Source: Gammaproteobacteria bacterium
GTDB taxonomy: Bacteria > Pseudomonadota > Gammaproteobacteria > Pseudomonadales > Pseudohongiellaceae
DNA: 32,883 bases
Assembly: GCA_007571115.1 (NCBI GenBank)
Contig: RKSA01000052.1
Location: forward strand, 1 to 32,883
Direction of reading: 5' to 3'
Shown here: positions 22,857 through 30,220 of the stretch, one piece after another
Numbering within the stretch: the stretch's first letter is position 1
How the letters are laid out: every line of letters begins with the position of its first letter
The notes under the pieces: model-generated
Databases searched by the model: none
What the model was told of the DNA's origin: nothing
The model's input: only the letters and a program-made list of their open reading frames with translations
Program-made: the position numbers and the translations under genes

Positions 22857-24250
22857 AAGCTTTCATCAATCATTTGGGAACCGTTCTCGCCACAGGCGCT
22901 CTGCTTGGAGCCTCGGCCCAGCTCGCTGCCCAGCAGCCTGCCGATCTCGTCGAGCTGCTCGATCTCGTCGAGCAGGACCGCGTCGCCGAGTCCGAGGAAT
23001 ATCGCCAGCGGCTCCAGGAATTCGAGGACAATGCCGAGCGCCAGGAAGAGATCCTGCGAATCACCAATGAGCGGATCGTCGAGCAGGAGCGCCTGCAAAC
23101 CCGCCTGAGCAACGAATTCGAACGCAACGAGATCACGATCAACGACAAGCGCGAGATCCTGCGCGATCGCCGCGGCGACCTCAACGAGCTGTTCGGCACC
23201 TTGCAAGGCGTTGCCGGCGATTTCCTCAGCACTTTCGAGAACTCGCTCATCAGTGCCCAGTATCCGGGCCGCTCCGAAGTCGTCGAAGGCTTCATCGAGA
23301 AGGCCGGCAGCGAAATCCAGCAGCTCGACATCGCCGAGATGGAGCGCTTCTGGTTTCTCATGCACCAGGAACTGACCGAGTCGGGGCGCGTCGTCTCGTA
23401 TCCCGGCGAAGTCGCCATGCCCAATGGCGACATGGTCAGCCAGACCGTCACCAGGATCGGCGCCTTCAATTCGATTTCCGACGGCCAGTACCTGAGCTAT
23501 ATCGGCGACATCGGCCATTTGCAAGTATTGCCGAGGCAGCCCGACTCGGGCTATCTCGCCATGGCTCGCGAGCTCGAGGACGCCAGGGAAGGCTTCGTCA
23601 GGGCCGGAATCGACCCGACCGGCGGCGTTGGCGGCCAGGTATTCGCCAATCTCGTCAACTTCCCCACGATTTACGAGCAGGTTCGCGACAATTCCGGGAT
23701 CATCGGTTTCATCATCATTTTTGTCGGCATCGTCGGAATCCTGATCGCCTTCCTGCGCCTGCTGATCCTTTCCCTCGTCTCGCTGAAGGTGCGCAGGCAG
23801 TTGGGCAACAGCGAGCGACTTAGCAAGGACAATCCACTGGGGCGAGTGCTGCTGGTCAGCGAATCGAACCCCGATGTCGATACCGAAACCCTCGAGCTCA
23901 AGCTCGGCGAGGCGATCCTGCAGGAAACGCCTTCGCTGGAAAGCATGTTGACGCTCATCAAGATGATCGCGACTATCGCTCCCCTGGGCGGCCTGCTCGG
24001 AACGGTGACGGGAATGATCCAGGTGTTCCAGATGATTACCGTCTATGGCGCCGGCGACCCGACGATCATGGCAGGGGGAATTTCCCAGGCATTGATGACT
24101 ACCGTGCTCGGCATCGTCGTCGCGATTCCGACGATCTTCATGCATACCGTCGTCAAGAGCCGCGCCGACAGCATCACCCATGTGCTCGAGCAGCAGGCGA
24201 CGGGAATGATCGCGCTGAAAGCCGAGCAGAAGGCGAAGGCTGCGAGCTAG
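22853..24250 (+). CDS. Long MotA/TolQ/ExbB proton-channel protein, TtpC-like
   Basis: ExbB-family protein with a large periplasmic N-terminal region, as in TtpC of Vibrio TonB2 systems. It is predicted to help couple the proton motive force to TonB. In 465 residues: a signal peptide (1-27), a charged coiled coil (about 32-112), a beta-like module (about 165-230) with YPGEVAMPNGD, a first membrane helix (about 282-305), a cytoplasmic loop, and the MotA/TolQ/ExbB core with helices near 370-395 and 412-434. The core motif IAPLGGLLGTVTGMIQVFQM is canonical. The start ATG 22853 has GGAGGAGG upstream and overlaps the DUF3450 stop. Exact mechanism is inferred from the family. Confidence 0.9.
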   Translation: MKAFINHLGTVLATGALLGASAQLAAQQPADLVELLDLVEQDRVAESEEYRQRLQEFEDNAERQEEILRITNERIVEQERLQTRLSNEFERNEITINDKREILRDRRGDLNELFGTLQGVAGDFLSTFENSLISAQYPGRSEVVEGFIEKAGSEIQQLDIAEMERFWFLMHQELTESGRVVSYPGEVAMPNGDMVSQTVTRIGAFNSISDGQYLSYIGDIGHLQVLPRQPDSGYLAMARELEDAREGFVRAGIDPTGGVGGQVFANLVNFPTIYEQVRDNSGIIGFIIIFVGIVGILIAFLRLLILSLVSLKVRRQLGNSERLSKDNPLGRVLLVSESNPDVDTETLELKLGEAILQETPSLESMLTLIKMIATIAPLGGLLGTVTGMIQVFQMITVYGAGDPTIMAGGISQALMTTVLGIVVAIPTIFMHTVVKSRADSITHVLEQQATGMIALKAEQKAKAAS

Positions 24251-24274
24251 CCGAAGCGAGGCGAAGAAACGATC

Positions 24275-24805
24275 ATGTACCTGTTCATTCTCGACATCGT
24301 TGACGCGATCAGCTCGTTCATGCAGCGCGGCGGCCCCGTGCTCAACGTGATCGCGATTCTGCTGTTCCTGAAATGGTCGCTGGTGTTCGAGCGCATATGG
24401 CATCTCAACACGACGCACCGGCAGAACGTGAAGCACACCCTCGCCGAGTGGAACTCGCGCCAGGACACCAATTCCTGGGCGGCCCGGCAGATCCGCGCGA
24501 TGATGATCTCGAAGATCTCCCTCGATGTTCGCTCGACCTTGCCGATCATCGAGGTATTGGTGACGATTTGCCCTTTGCTCGGTCTCATTGGCACGGTGAC
24601 AGGAATGATCGAGGTGTTCTTCGTCATGGCGCTGACCGGAGGGGGCGACGCCAAGTCGATGGCTGGAGGAGTGTCGAAGGCGACGATTCCGACGATGGCG
24701 GGAATGGTCGGGGCGATTTCAGGAATCTTCGCCTACAACTACCTGAAGGGGTGGGTTGACCGGGATCTGGAACTGCTCGAGGACCATTTGCCACTCAGCC
24801 ACTAG
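24275..24805 (+). CDS. exbB: ExbB-like biopolymer transport protein
   Basis: Inner-membrane proton-channel subunit that works with ExbD to energise TonB. The short 176-residue form is typical of ExbB2. It has three hydrophobic helices: GPVLNVIAILLFLKWSLVFERIW near 20-42, then TICPLLGLIGTVTGMIEVFFVMAL near 97-120, then KATIPTMAGMVGAISGIFAYNYL near 134-156. The TVTGM and MAGGVSKA motifs match the MotA/TolQ/ExbB core. The gene starts 24 nt after the TtpC-like gene with GAGGCGAAGAAACG upstream. Two ExbB-family proteins in series is usual for TonB2-type clusters. Confidence 0.93.
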   Translation: MYLFILDIVDAISSFMQRGGPVLNVIAILLFLKWSLVFERIWHLNTTHRQNVKHTLAEWNSRQDTNSWAARQIRAMMISKISLDVRSTLPIIEVLVTICPLLGLIGTVTGMIEVFFVMALTGGGDAKSMAGGVSKATIPTMAGMVGAISGIFAYNYLKGWVDRDLELLEDHLPLSH

Positions 24806-24823
24806 ACGCGCACCGGGCAGCAA

Positions 24824-24910
24824 GGCCGGAGCCGAATAGGGCGGAACCAAGAAGGCAGAACTGAACAGGACAGAACCGAAAAAGCAAACCGAAAAGAGCA
24901 GAACAGAAAA
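24824..24910 (+). repeat. Degenerate 15-nt tandem repeat in the exbB-exbD gap
   Basis: Most of the 114-nt gap consists of about six degenerate units of 13-15 nt, such as GGCCGGAGCCGAATA, GGGCGGAACCAAGAA and GGACAGAACCGAAAA. The array ends next to the exbD ribosome site AGGAG. No gene or clear hairpin is seen here. Confidence 0.65.
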
Positions 24911-24919
24911 CCAGGAGCA

Positions 24920-25333
24920 ATGCCGATGAAATCGGGCTTAATGAAAAGAGCGGAAAACCAGGAGGCCGGCGAGATCGATCTGACGCCGATGCTCGACGTC
25001 GTGTTTATCCTGCTCATCTTCTTCATCGTCACTTCGGTGTTCATCAAGGAAGCCGGCATCGACGTGACGAAGCCCGAGGCGTCGACGAGCCTGAGCCAGT
25101 CCGGCGACCTGATCCTGATCGCGGTGGGAGTCCAGGGCGACATCTGGATCGACGGCGACCAGATCGACCCGCGCTTCATTCGCTCGCGCTTTGAGTTGCG
25201 CCTTGCCGACGCCCCCAATTCGGCGGTGGTCATCCAGGCCGACCAGAACGCAAACAACGGGCAGGTCATGCGAATTCTCGAAGCCGCCCGGGAAGCCAAT
25301 ATCAAGGACGTCTCATTTTCGACCGAGACATGA
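24920..25333 (+). CDS. exbD: ExbD-like biopolymer transport protein
   Basis: ExbD/TolR family subunit: a single N-terminal helix whose Asp is part of the proton path, and a periplasmic domain. The 137-residue protein shows EIDLTPMLDVVFILLIFFIVTSVF (about 18-41) with the functional Asp in MLDVV, and a periplasmic part ending VMRILEAAREANIKDVSFSTE, typical of the family. AGGAG precedes either of two in-frame ATGs (24920 and 24926); I kept the first. It is the only ExbD in the cluster, shared by two TonB proteins. A 15-nt repeat region separates it from exbB. Confidence 0.93.
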   Translation: MPMKSGLMKRAENQEAGEIDLTPMLDVVFILLIFFIVTSVFIKEAGIDVTKPEASTSLSQSGDLILIAVGVQGDIWIDGDQIDPRFIRSRFELRLADAPNSAVVIQADQNANNGQVMRILEAAREANIKDVSFSTET

Positions 25334-25355
25334 CGCAAACTTGGGAGCACAGCAA

Positions 25356-25976
25356 ATGATCGTTGTCCGATGGCTTGTTTCAGTCGCCTTGGCGGTTTGC
25401 ATCACCGGCGGGCTGTTCTATTTCATGCAATACCTGATCGCTACCGGCGAGCGTTTCTCTGAGCCGATCAACGTGATCCGCATCGTTGACGCGACGATGC
25501 CCGACATCGAGCTCGACGTCATCGAGGAGGTCGAACGGCCCGAGCCGATCGAGGAAATCGTGCAAAACGAGCCCGAGGCCGATGAACGCGAGTTCGATCC
25601 CAGTTCGGGCCCGTCGCTGGCGATCGTCCGCACCGACGTCGATATTGGTGGCGGAATCGACCTGACCCCCGCGACGATCAGCACCACCGATGGCGACTAT
25701 CTGCCCCTCGTGGCGATCGCCCCGCAGTATCCGACCCGGGCCGCCCAGCGGGGGATCGAGGGCTGGTGCCTCGTTAACTTCACCGTCGATGCTCTCGGCA
25801 ATGTCGTCGAGGACAGCATCGTCGTCGTCGATTCCGAGCCGCCGAACATCTTCGACCGCTCGTCGGTTCGCGCCGCAGCGCGCTTCAAGTTCCAGCCCCG
25901 GGTCATCAATGGCAAGGGCGTAGAAGTCCCCCGGGTGCCATACGTGTTCCGCTACGTGCTGAGCGACGACGAATGA
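25356..25976 (+). CDS. TonB-type energy transducer, first copy (acidic linker)
   Basis: TonB protein that spans the periplasm to energise outer-membrane receptors. Of 206 residues, the N-terminal helix is RWLVSVALAVCITGGLFYFMQYLI (about 5-28). The linker is short and acidic (EEVERPEPIEEIVQNEPEADERE) rather than a long Pro-Lys/Pro-Glu rod. The C-terminal TonB domain contains PQYPTRAAQRGIEGWCLVNF and FDRSSVRAAARFKFQP. The helix has no His corresponding to the SxxxH motif of E. coli TonB. The start ATG 25356 has GGGAG upstream and lies 22 nt after exbD. A second TonB gene follows after 120 nt with a nearly identical C-terminal domain. Confidence 0.93.
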   Translation: MIVVRWLVSVALAVCITGGLFYFMQYLIATGERFSEPINVIRIVDATMPDIELDVIEEVERPEPIEEIVQNEPEADEREFDPSSGPSLAIVRTDVDIGGGIDLTPATISTTDGDYLPLVAIAPQYPTRAAQRGIEGWCLVNFTVDALGNVVEDSIVVVDSEPPNIFDRSSVRAAARFKFQPRVINGKGVEVPRVPYVFRYVLSDDE

Positions 25977-25989
25977 CAGACGAATGATG
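25968..25989 (+). repeat. 11-nt direct duplication across the first TonB stop
   Basis: GACGAATGACA is followed directly by GACGAATGATG; the first unit contains the TonB stop codon TGA (25974-25976). The rest of the 120-nt gap to the second TonB gene holds no recognisable element. Confidence 0.6.
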
Positions 25990-26096
25990 CCGGGGCGATC
26001 GCGCAGCATCGACCCGGCAGGGCAACATGGCAAGAGTGCGCGTCAAGGCCGCTGGTTAGGGCCACAGCTTGAGGAAGACATGGGAGGAACAGAACG

Positions 26097-26708
26097 ATGA
26101 TCATTTTCCGCTGGCTCGTTTCGCTGGTCCTTGCGGTGGGAATCACCCTGGGGCTGTTCTACTTCATGCAATCCCTGATCGACACCGGCGACCGCGTGTC
26201 GCAAAAGGTCGCGGTGGTCAGGGTCGTCGATGCGACGATGCCGCATTTCGAGCCCGAGCTGGTGACGAAAATCGTCCCGCCGCAACCGATCGATCCGCCT
26301 GCCACGGAGGATCCCCCCCCGCAAAGGAAAGCGGTTGTCGTTGGCAATTCCCTCGGACCGGTTTTCAAGCCGACAGTCACCACCGGCGGAACTGGCCCAG
26401 ACACTGGGCAGCTTGATGGCATGGGGGACGGTGATCTCCTGCCGCTGATCATCGTCTCTCCGCAATACCCGGCTCGCGCCGCCCAGCGAGGCATCGAGGG
26501 CTGGTGTACCGTGCGTTTCACCATCGACGCCCAGGGCAATGTCGTCGAGAACAGCATCGTCGTCGTCGATGCCGAGCCGCCGGACATCTTTGATCGCTCG
26601 TCGATTCGCGCTGCGGCGCGCTTCAAGTACAAGCCCCAGGTTGTGTACGGCGAGGCCATGCCGGTGTACGGCAAGCAATACCGTTTCCACTACCGGCTGG
26701 AAGACTGA
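26097..26708 (+). CDS. TonB-type energy transducer, second copy (proline-rich linker)
   Basis: Paralogue of the preceding gene, 203 residues. The N-terminal helix RWLVSLVLAVGITLGLFYFMQSLI is very similar to the first copy, as is the following VVRVVDATMP. The linker differs: it is Pro-rich and less acidic (VPPQPIDPPATEDPPPQRK), with a Gly/Thr stretch after it. The C-terminal domain (PQYPARAAQRGIEGWCTVRF, FDRSSIRAAARFKYKP) matches the first copy at most positions. GGAGG lies 7 nt before the ATG. The TPR gene begins 2 nt after its stop. Tandem duplication is the simplest origin; different linkers may suit different receptors or periplasmic spans. Confidence 0.93.
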   Translation: MIIFRWLVSLVLAVGITLGLFYFMQSLIDTGDRVSQKVAVVRVVDATMPHFEPELVTKIVPPQPIDPPATEDPPPQRKAVVVGNSLGPVFKPTVTTGGTGPDTGQLDGMGDGDLLPLIIVSPQYPARAAQRGIEGWCTVRFTIDAQGNVVENSIVVVDAEPPDIFDRSSIRAAARFKYKPQVVYGEAMPVYGKQYRFHYRLED

Positions 26709-26710
26709 CA

Positions 26711-28090
26711 ATGATGCGCGTCGTCTCGATGAACCGGATGCTCGGACTTGCCCTGGCCTTGCTGCCGGGCTTGGTGTTGCTGCTGTCCCAGCCCGGCGGG
26801 CTGGCTCTCGCCGGCGAGGAGGCGCGACCGCCGCCGGAAGCGCGAACCGCCGACACCCTCGGCCCCCAGGTGATGCGAGCGATCAGCGAGATCCAGGAAC
26901 TCATGGCGCCCGAAGATCCCGAAGAGCAGCCCGACATGGCCCAGGCCAAGATCGAGCTCGACGAGCTTCGCGAACGCCGCTGGGAGCGAATGAACGACTT
27001 CGAGAAGTCGACCCTGCTCAATTTCTACACCAACTACTACCTCGCCATGGAAGACTTCGACGGCGCACTGCGGATCTTCGAGGAGATGCTCACCATCGAG
27101 CAGTTGCGCGAGGATACCCGGCGCCGCACACATCGCTCGCTAGGCCAGTTGTATGCCGCCGAGGAAAACTGGCAGAAGTCCATCGACAATTACGAAGCCT
27201 GGCGCGAGCTGTCCCTCGAGGAGGACGAGATCGTCTTCAAGGGCCTGTCCTACGCGAACTACCAGCTCGACAACATGATTCCCGCCAGGGATTACTGGAT
27301 CGACTACATGAAGCTGAGCCTGAGCAATGGCGAGGAGCTCGGTCGCGAAGACTATGCCTATCTCAACGGCGTCTATTTCACCCTGGAGAGCTTCGAGGAA
27401 GCGCTGGAACTCACCAAGAGCATGATCGTCAAGTTCGATGACCCCACCGACTGGCACAACCTCAGCGCGATCTACGCAAGCCTCGACCGCGAGGAGCAGC
27501 GCGTGCAATCGCTGAACCTGAGCTATTTGCGCGGCCTGCTCGACGACGACACGCGCTACCTGAACCTCGGCCAGTCCCTCGCGAGCATGGAAATCCCGCT
27601 GAGCGGGCGCAAGATCATCGACGACGGCTTCGCCAAGGGGCTCATCCCTGACGACCTCGACAACAACACCACCATGGCGCAAATGTCGATGCTTGGCACC
27701 GAATACGACGAAGCGCTGCAACCTGCGGTCAGGGCCGCCGAACTTGACGATACCGGCAAGTCCCACGATACCCTCGGCTACCTCTACTACGTGCTGAACC
27801 GCTACGAGGAGTCGGCCGAGGCTTTCCGCGAGGCTCTCGACAAAGGCGAACTGAGAGACCGTTCGGACACCCTGCTGTTCCTCGCCCGAGCGCTGTTCGA
27901 GATCGACGAGTTCGACGCCGCGATCCAGGCAGCAAGAGATTCGGCCGAAGCTGGCGATCAACAGGCCCAGCAATCGGCGAACGACTACCGCCGCTTCATC
28001 GAGACCAGCAAGGAGCGGCACAATGTCATCGCCGAACGCCGCGCCGAGGCGATCGACTTCTACGAGACCTATCCCTCGCTGCTCGATTGA
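26711..28090 (+). CDS. Secreted TPR-repeat protein of TonB cluster
   Basis: A 459-residue protein with an N-terminal signal sequence (hydrophobic stretch 9-33, likely cleaved after ALA) and mostly helical TPR-like repeats. The clearest are around FTNYYLAMEDFDGALRIFEEML-type helices near 97-120, GQLYAAEENWQKSIDNYEAWREL near 143-165, and GYLYYVLNRYEESAEAFREALDKG near 355-378. A TPR protein is a regular member of TtpC-TonB2-type clusters, where it is thought to be a periplasmic accessory; no enzymatic motif is visible. It starts 2 nt after the second TonB stop, so it is almost certainly co-translated, and it ends the operon. Confidence 0.88.
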   Translation: MMRVVSMNRMLGLALALLPGLVLLLSQPGGLALAGEEARPPPEARTADTLGPQVMRAISEIQELMAPEDPEEQPDMAQAKIELDELRERRWERMNDFEKSTLLNFYTNYYLAMEDFDGALRIFEEMLTIEQLREDTRRRTHRSLGQLYAAEENWQKSIDNYEAWRELSLEEDEIVFKGLSYANYQLDNMIPARDYWIDYMKLSLSNGEELGREDYAYLNGVYFTLESFEEALELTKSMIVKFDDPTDWHNLSAIYASLDREEQRVQSLNLSYLRGLLDDDTRYLNLGQSLASMEIPLSGRKIIDDGFAKGLIPDDLDNNTTMAQMSMLGTEYDEALQPAVRAAELDDTGKSHDTLGYLYYVLNRYEESAEAFREALDKGELRDRSDTLLFLARALFEIDEFDAAIQAARDSAEAGDQQAQQSANDYRRFIETSKERHNVIAERRAEAIDFYETYPSLLD

Positions 28091-28105
28091 CGAGGCCAGC
28101 GAAGG

Positions 28106-28133
28106 CTTGAATTTCCCGCCCGAGCCCCCACTA
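28106..28133 (+). promoter_or_regulatory. Sigma32 (heat-shock) promoter for htpG
   Basis: CTTGAAT (28106-28112) and CCCCACTA (28126-28133) are separated by 13 nt, closely matching the RpoH consensus (CTTGAAA and CCCCATnT). Transcription would start near 28140, giving a leader of about 50 nt. No comparable sigma70 pair is seen in this 101-nt gap. A short CCCAC/GTGGG hairpin overlaps the -10 region. Confidence 0.75.
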
Positions 28134-28191
28134 CGTGGGCAGGCCGAGAGCCTCGCGGCCCGTTTTGCCCACGCAAGCTTGAGGGAGAGCC

Positions 28192-30207
28192 ATGGCCGAG
28201 ACAGCGAATACCGAAACCGCGAATACCGAAACAACAAGCACTGAAACAACGGGTGCCGAAACAACGGGCACTGAAAAAAAAGGCACTGAAACAAAAGGCT
28301 TTGAAACCGAAGCCCGGCAGCTCCTGCAGCTCATGATCCACTCCTTGTACAGCAACAAGGAGGTGTTCCTGCGAGAGCTCATTTCCAACGCTTCCGACGC
28401 CGCCGACAAGCTGCGCTTCGCAGCGCTGTCAAACCCCGAATTGCTCGGCGAGGCGCCGGACTTGCAAGTCCGGGTGGAAGTCGATTCCACAAACAGCACG
28501 ATCGTCATCGCCGACAACGGCATCGGCATGAGCCGCGACGAGGTCGTAAGCAACCTCGGAACGATCGCCCGTTCCGGAACCGCCGAATTCCTCGAATCCT
28601 TGACCGGCGATCAGCAAAAGGACTCGCAGCTCATCGGCCAGTTCGGCGTCGGCTTCTATTCGGCCTTCATCGTCGCCAAGGAAGTCGAGGTGCTGACTCG
28701 CAAGGCAGGCGCCGCAGCGAGCGAAGCCGTGCATTGGCAGTCGAAAGGCGAGGCATCGTACTCGATCAGCGAGGCGGAAAAAACCGCGCGGGGCACCGTT
28801 ATCACCTTGCACCTGAAAGACGGCGCCAAGGAGTTTTCCGATGCCTACCGTCTGCGCTCCATCATCAAGAAATATGCCGACCATGTTTCCATCCCGGTAT
28901 TGATGGAAGAGCCGGCCCATGACGAAGTCCCCGATACCGGCGACAGCACGGAAAACAAGGCCGGGAACAAGGCCGAAAAGCGTTACGAACCCGTCAACGA
29001 AGGCAAGGCGCTCTGGACTCGCTCGCGCAGGGACATCAAGAAAAAGGAGTACCAGGAGTTCTACAAGCACATCAGCCACAACTTCGAAGACCCCCTCGAC
29101 TGGAGCCACAACCACGTCGAAGGCAAGCTCGAATACACGAGCCTGCTGTTCCTTCCCAGGCGCGCCCCCTACGACCTGTGGAACCGCGACGGCGCCAGGG
29201 GCCTGAAACTGTACGTGCAGCGCGTTTTCATCATGGACGAGGCCGAGCAGTTCCTGCCACTGTACCTGCGTTTCGTCAAGGGAATTCTCGATTCCAGCGA
29301 CTTCCCGCTCAATGTGTCCCGGGAGCTGCTGCAAAACGACCCCAAGGTCGAGAAAGTCCGCGCCGCCCTGACCAAGCGCGTGCTCGACCTGATCACGCGC
29401 TTCAGGAAAAAGGACGCCGAAGCCTATGCCGGCTTCTGGAAGGAATTCGGCCAGGCATTGAAGGAGGGCCCCGCCGAGGACTACGCCAACCGCGAGAAGA
29501 TCGCCTCGCTATTCCTGTTCAGCAGCACCGAATCAGTCGCCGACGAGCAAGACCGCAGCATAGAGGACTACGTCGCGAAAATGGCAGAGGGCCAGGAAAA
29601 GATCTACTACCTGGTCAGCGATTCGCTGAAAGCCGCGCGCAACAGCCCGCACCTGGAAGTTTTCCGCCAGAAGGGCATCGAGGTGCTGCTGCTGCACGAC
29701 CGCATCGACGAATGGCTGATGGGCCACCTGCACGAGTTTGACGGCAAGCCTTTCCACGATGTCGCGCGGGGCAAGCTCGATCTTGGCAAGCTCGCAGAAG
29801 AGCCCGACAAGGCTGAGAGCGATAGCGACGATGACAACGGCAGCGACAATCCCTTGCTCAAGCGAATCGGCGCCAGTCTCGGCGAGCAGGTCAAGGAAGT
29901 GCGGGCAACGCGACGCCTCACCGATTCGCCTGCCTGCCTCGTCGTCGACGAGAACGACATGGGGCTGCAAATGCGCAGAATCATGGAAGCTTCAGGCCAG
30001 AAGCCTCCCGAGGCGAAGCCGATTTTCGAAGTCAATCTAGAACACGCCCTCTTGCAAAGGCTCGATCAGGAAGCCGACGAGGACCGCTTCTCCGACCTGG
30101 TGACGATCCTGTTCGGCCAGGCGGCTCTGGCCGAAGGTCGAGGCCTTGCCGACCCGGCAAGCTTTTCCAGCCGGCTCAACAAGCTGCTGCTCGAATTGAC
30201 CGCCTGA
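28192..30207 (+). CDS. htpG: Molecular chaperone HtpG (Hsp90) with pentapeptide-repeat N-terminus
   Basis: Cytosolic Hsp90 chaperone, 671 residues against 624 in E. coli. The GHKL ATPase domain has ELISNASDAADKLR with the catalytic Glu near 58, DNGIGMSRDEVVSNLGTIARSGT, and GQFGVGFYSAF. The middle domain includes WTRSRRDIKKKEYQEFYKHI and NVSRELLQNDPKVEKVR. The C-terminal dimerisation domain follows an acidic stretch (SDSDDDNGSDN). Homologues normally begin close to ETKGFETEARQLL; here about 30 extra residues precede it, made of five-residue units such as TETAN, TETTS, TETTG and TEKKG. A charged insertion (TENKAGNKAEK) sits between the ATPase and middle domains. The ribosome site GGGAG precedes ATG 28192. 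It converges with argS, 13 nt apart. Confidence 0.97.
   Translation: MAETANTETANTETTSTETTGAETTGTEKKGTETKGFETEARQLLQLMIHSLYSNKEVFLRELISNASDAADKLRFAALSNPELLGEAPDLQVRVEVDSTNSTIVIADNGIGMSRDEVVSNLGTIARSGTAEFLESLTGDQQKDSQLIGQFGVGFYSAFIVAKEVEVLTRKAGAAASEAVHWQSKGEASYSISEAEKTARGTVITLHLKDGAKEFSDAYRLRSIIKKYADHVSIPVLMEEPAHDEVPDTGDSTENKAGNKAEKRYEPVNEGKALWTRSRRDIKKKEYQEFYKHISHNFEDPLDWSHNHVEGKLEYTSLLFLPRRAPYDLWNRDGARGLKLYVQRVFIMDEAEQFLPLYLRFVKGILDSSDFPLNVSRELLQNDPKVEKVRAALTKRVLDLITRFRKKDAEAYAGFWKEFGQALKEGPAEDYANREKIASLFLFSSTESVADEQDRSIEDYVAKMAEGQEKIYYLVSDSLKAARNSPHLEVFRQKGIEVLLLHDRIDEWLMGHLHEFDGKPFHDVARGKLDLGKLAEEPDKAESDSDDDNGSDNPLLKRIGASLGEQVKEVRATRRLTDSPACLVVDENDMGLQMRRIMEASGQKPPEAKPIFEVNLEHALLQRLDQEADEDRFSDLVTILFGQAALAEGRGLADPASFSSRLNKLLLELTA
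28195..28299 (+). repeat. 15-nt tandem repeat coding TETxx units in htpG
   Basis: Seven in-frame 15-nt units encode AETAN, TETAN, TETTS, TETTG, AETTG, TEKKG and TETKG. The last two shade into the native HtpG N-terminus (TETKG, FETEA), suggesting that the array grew by duplication of the ancestral start of the gene. Confidence 0.8.
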
Positions 30208-30220
30208 CCGGGCGAGGCGC

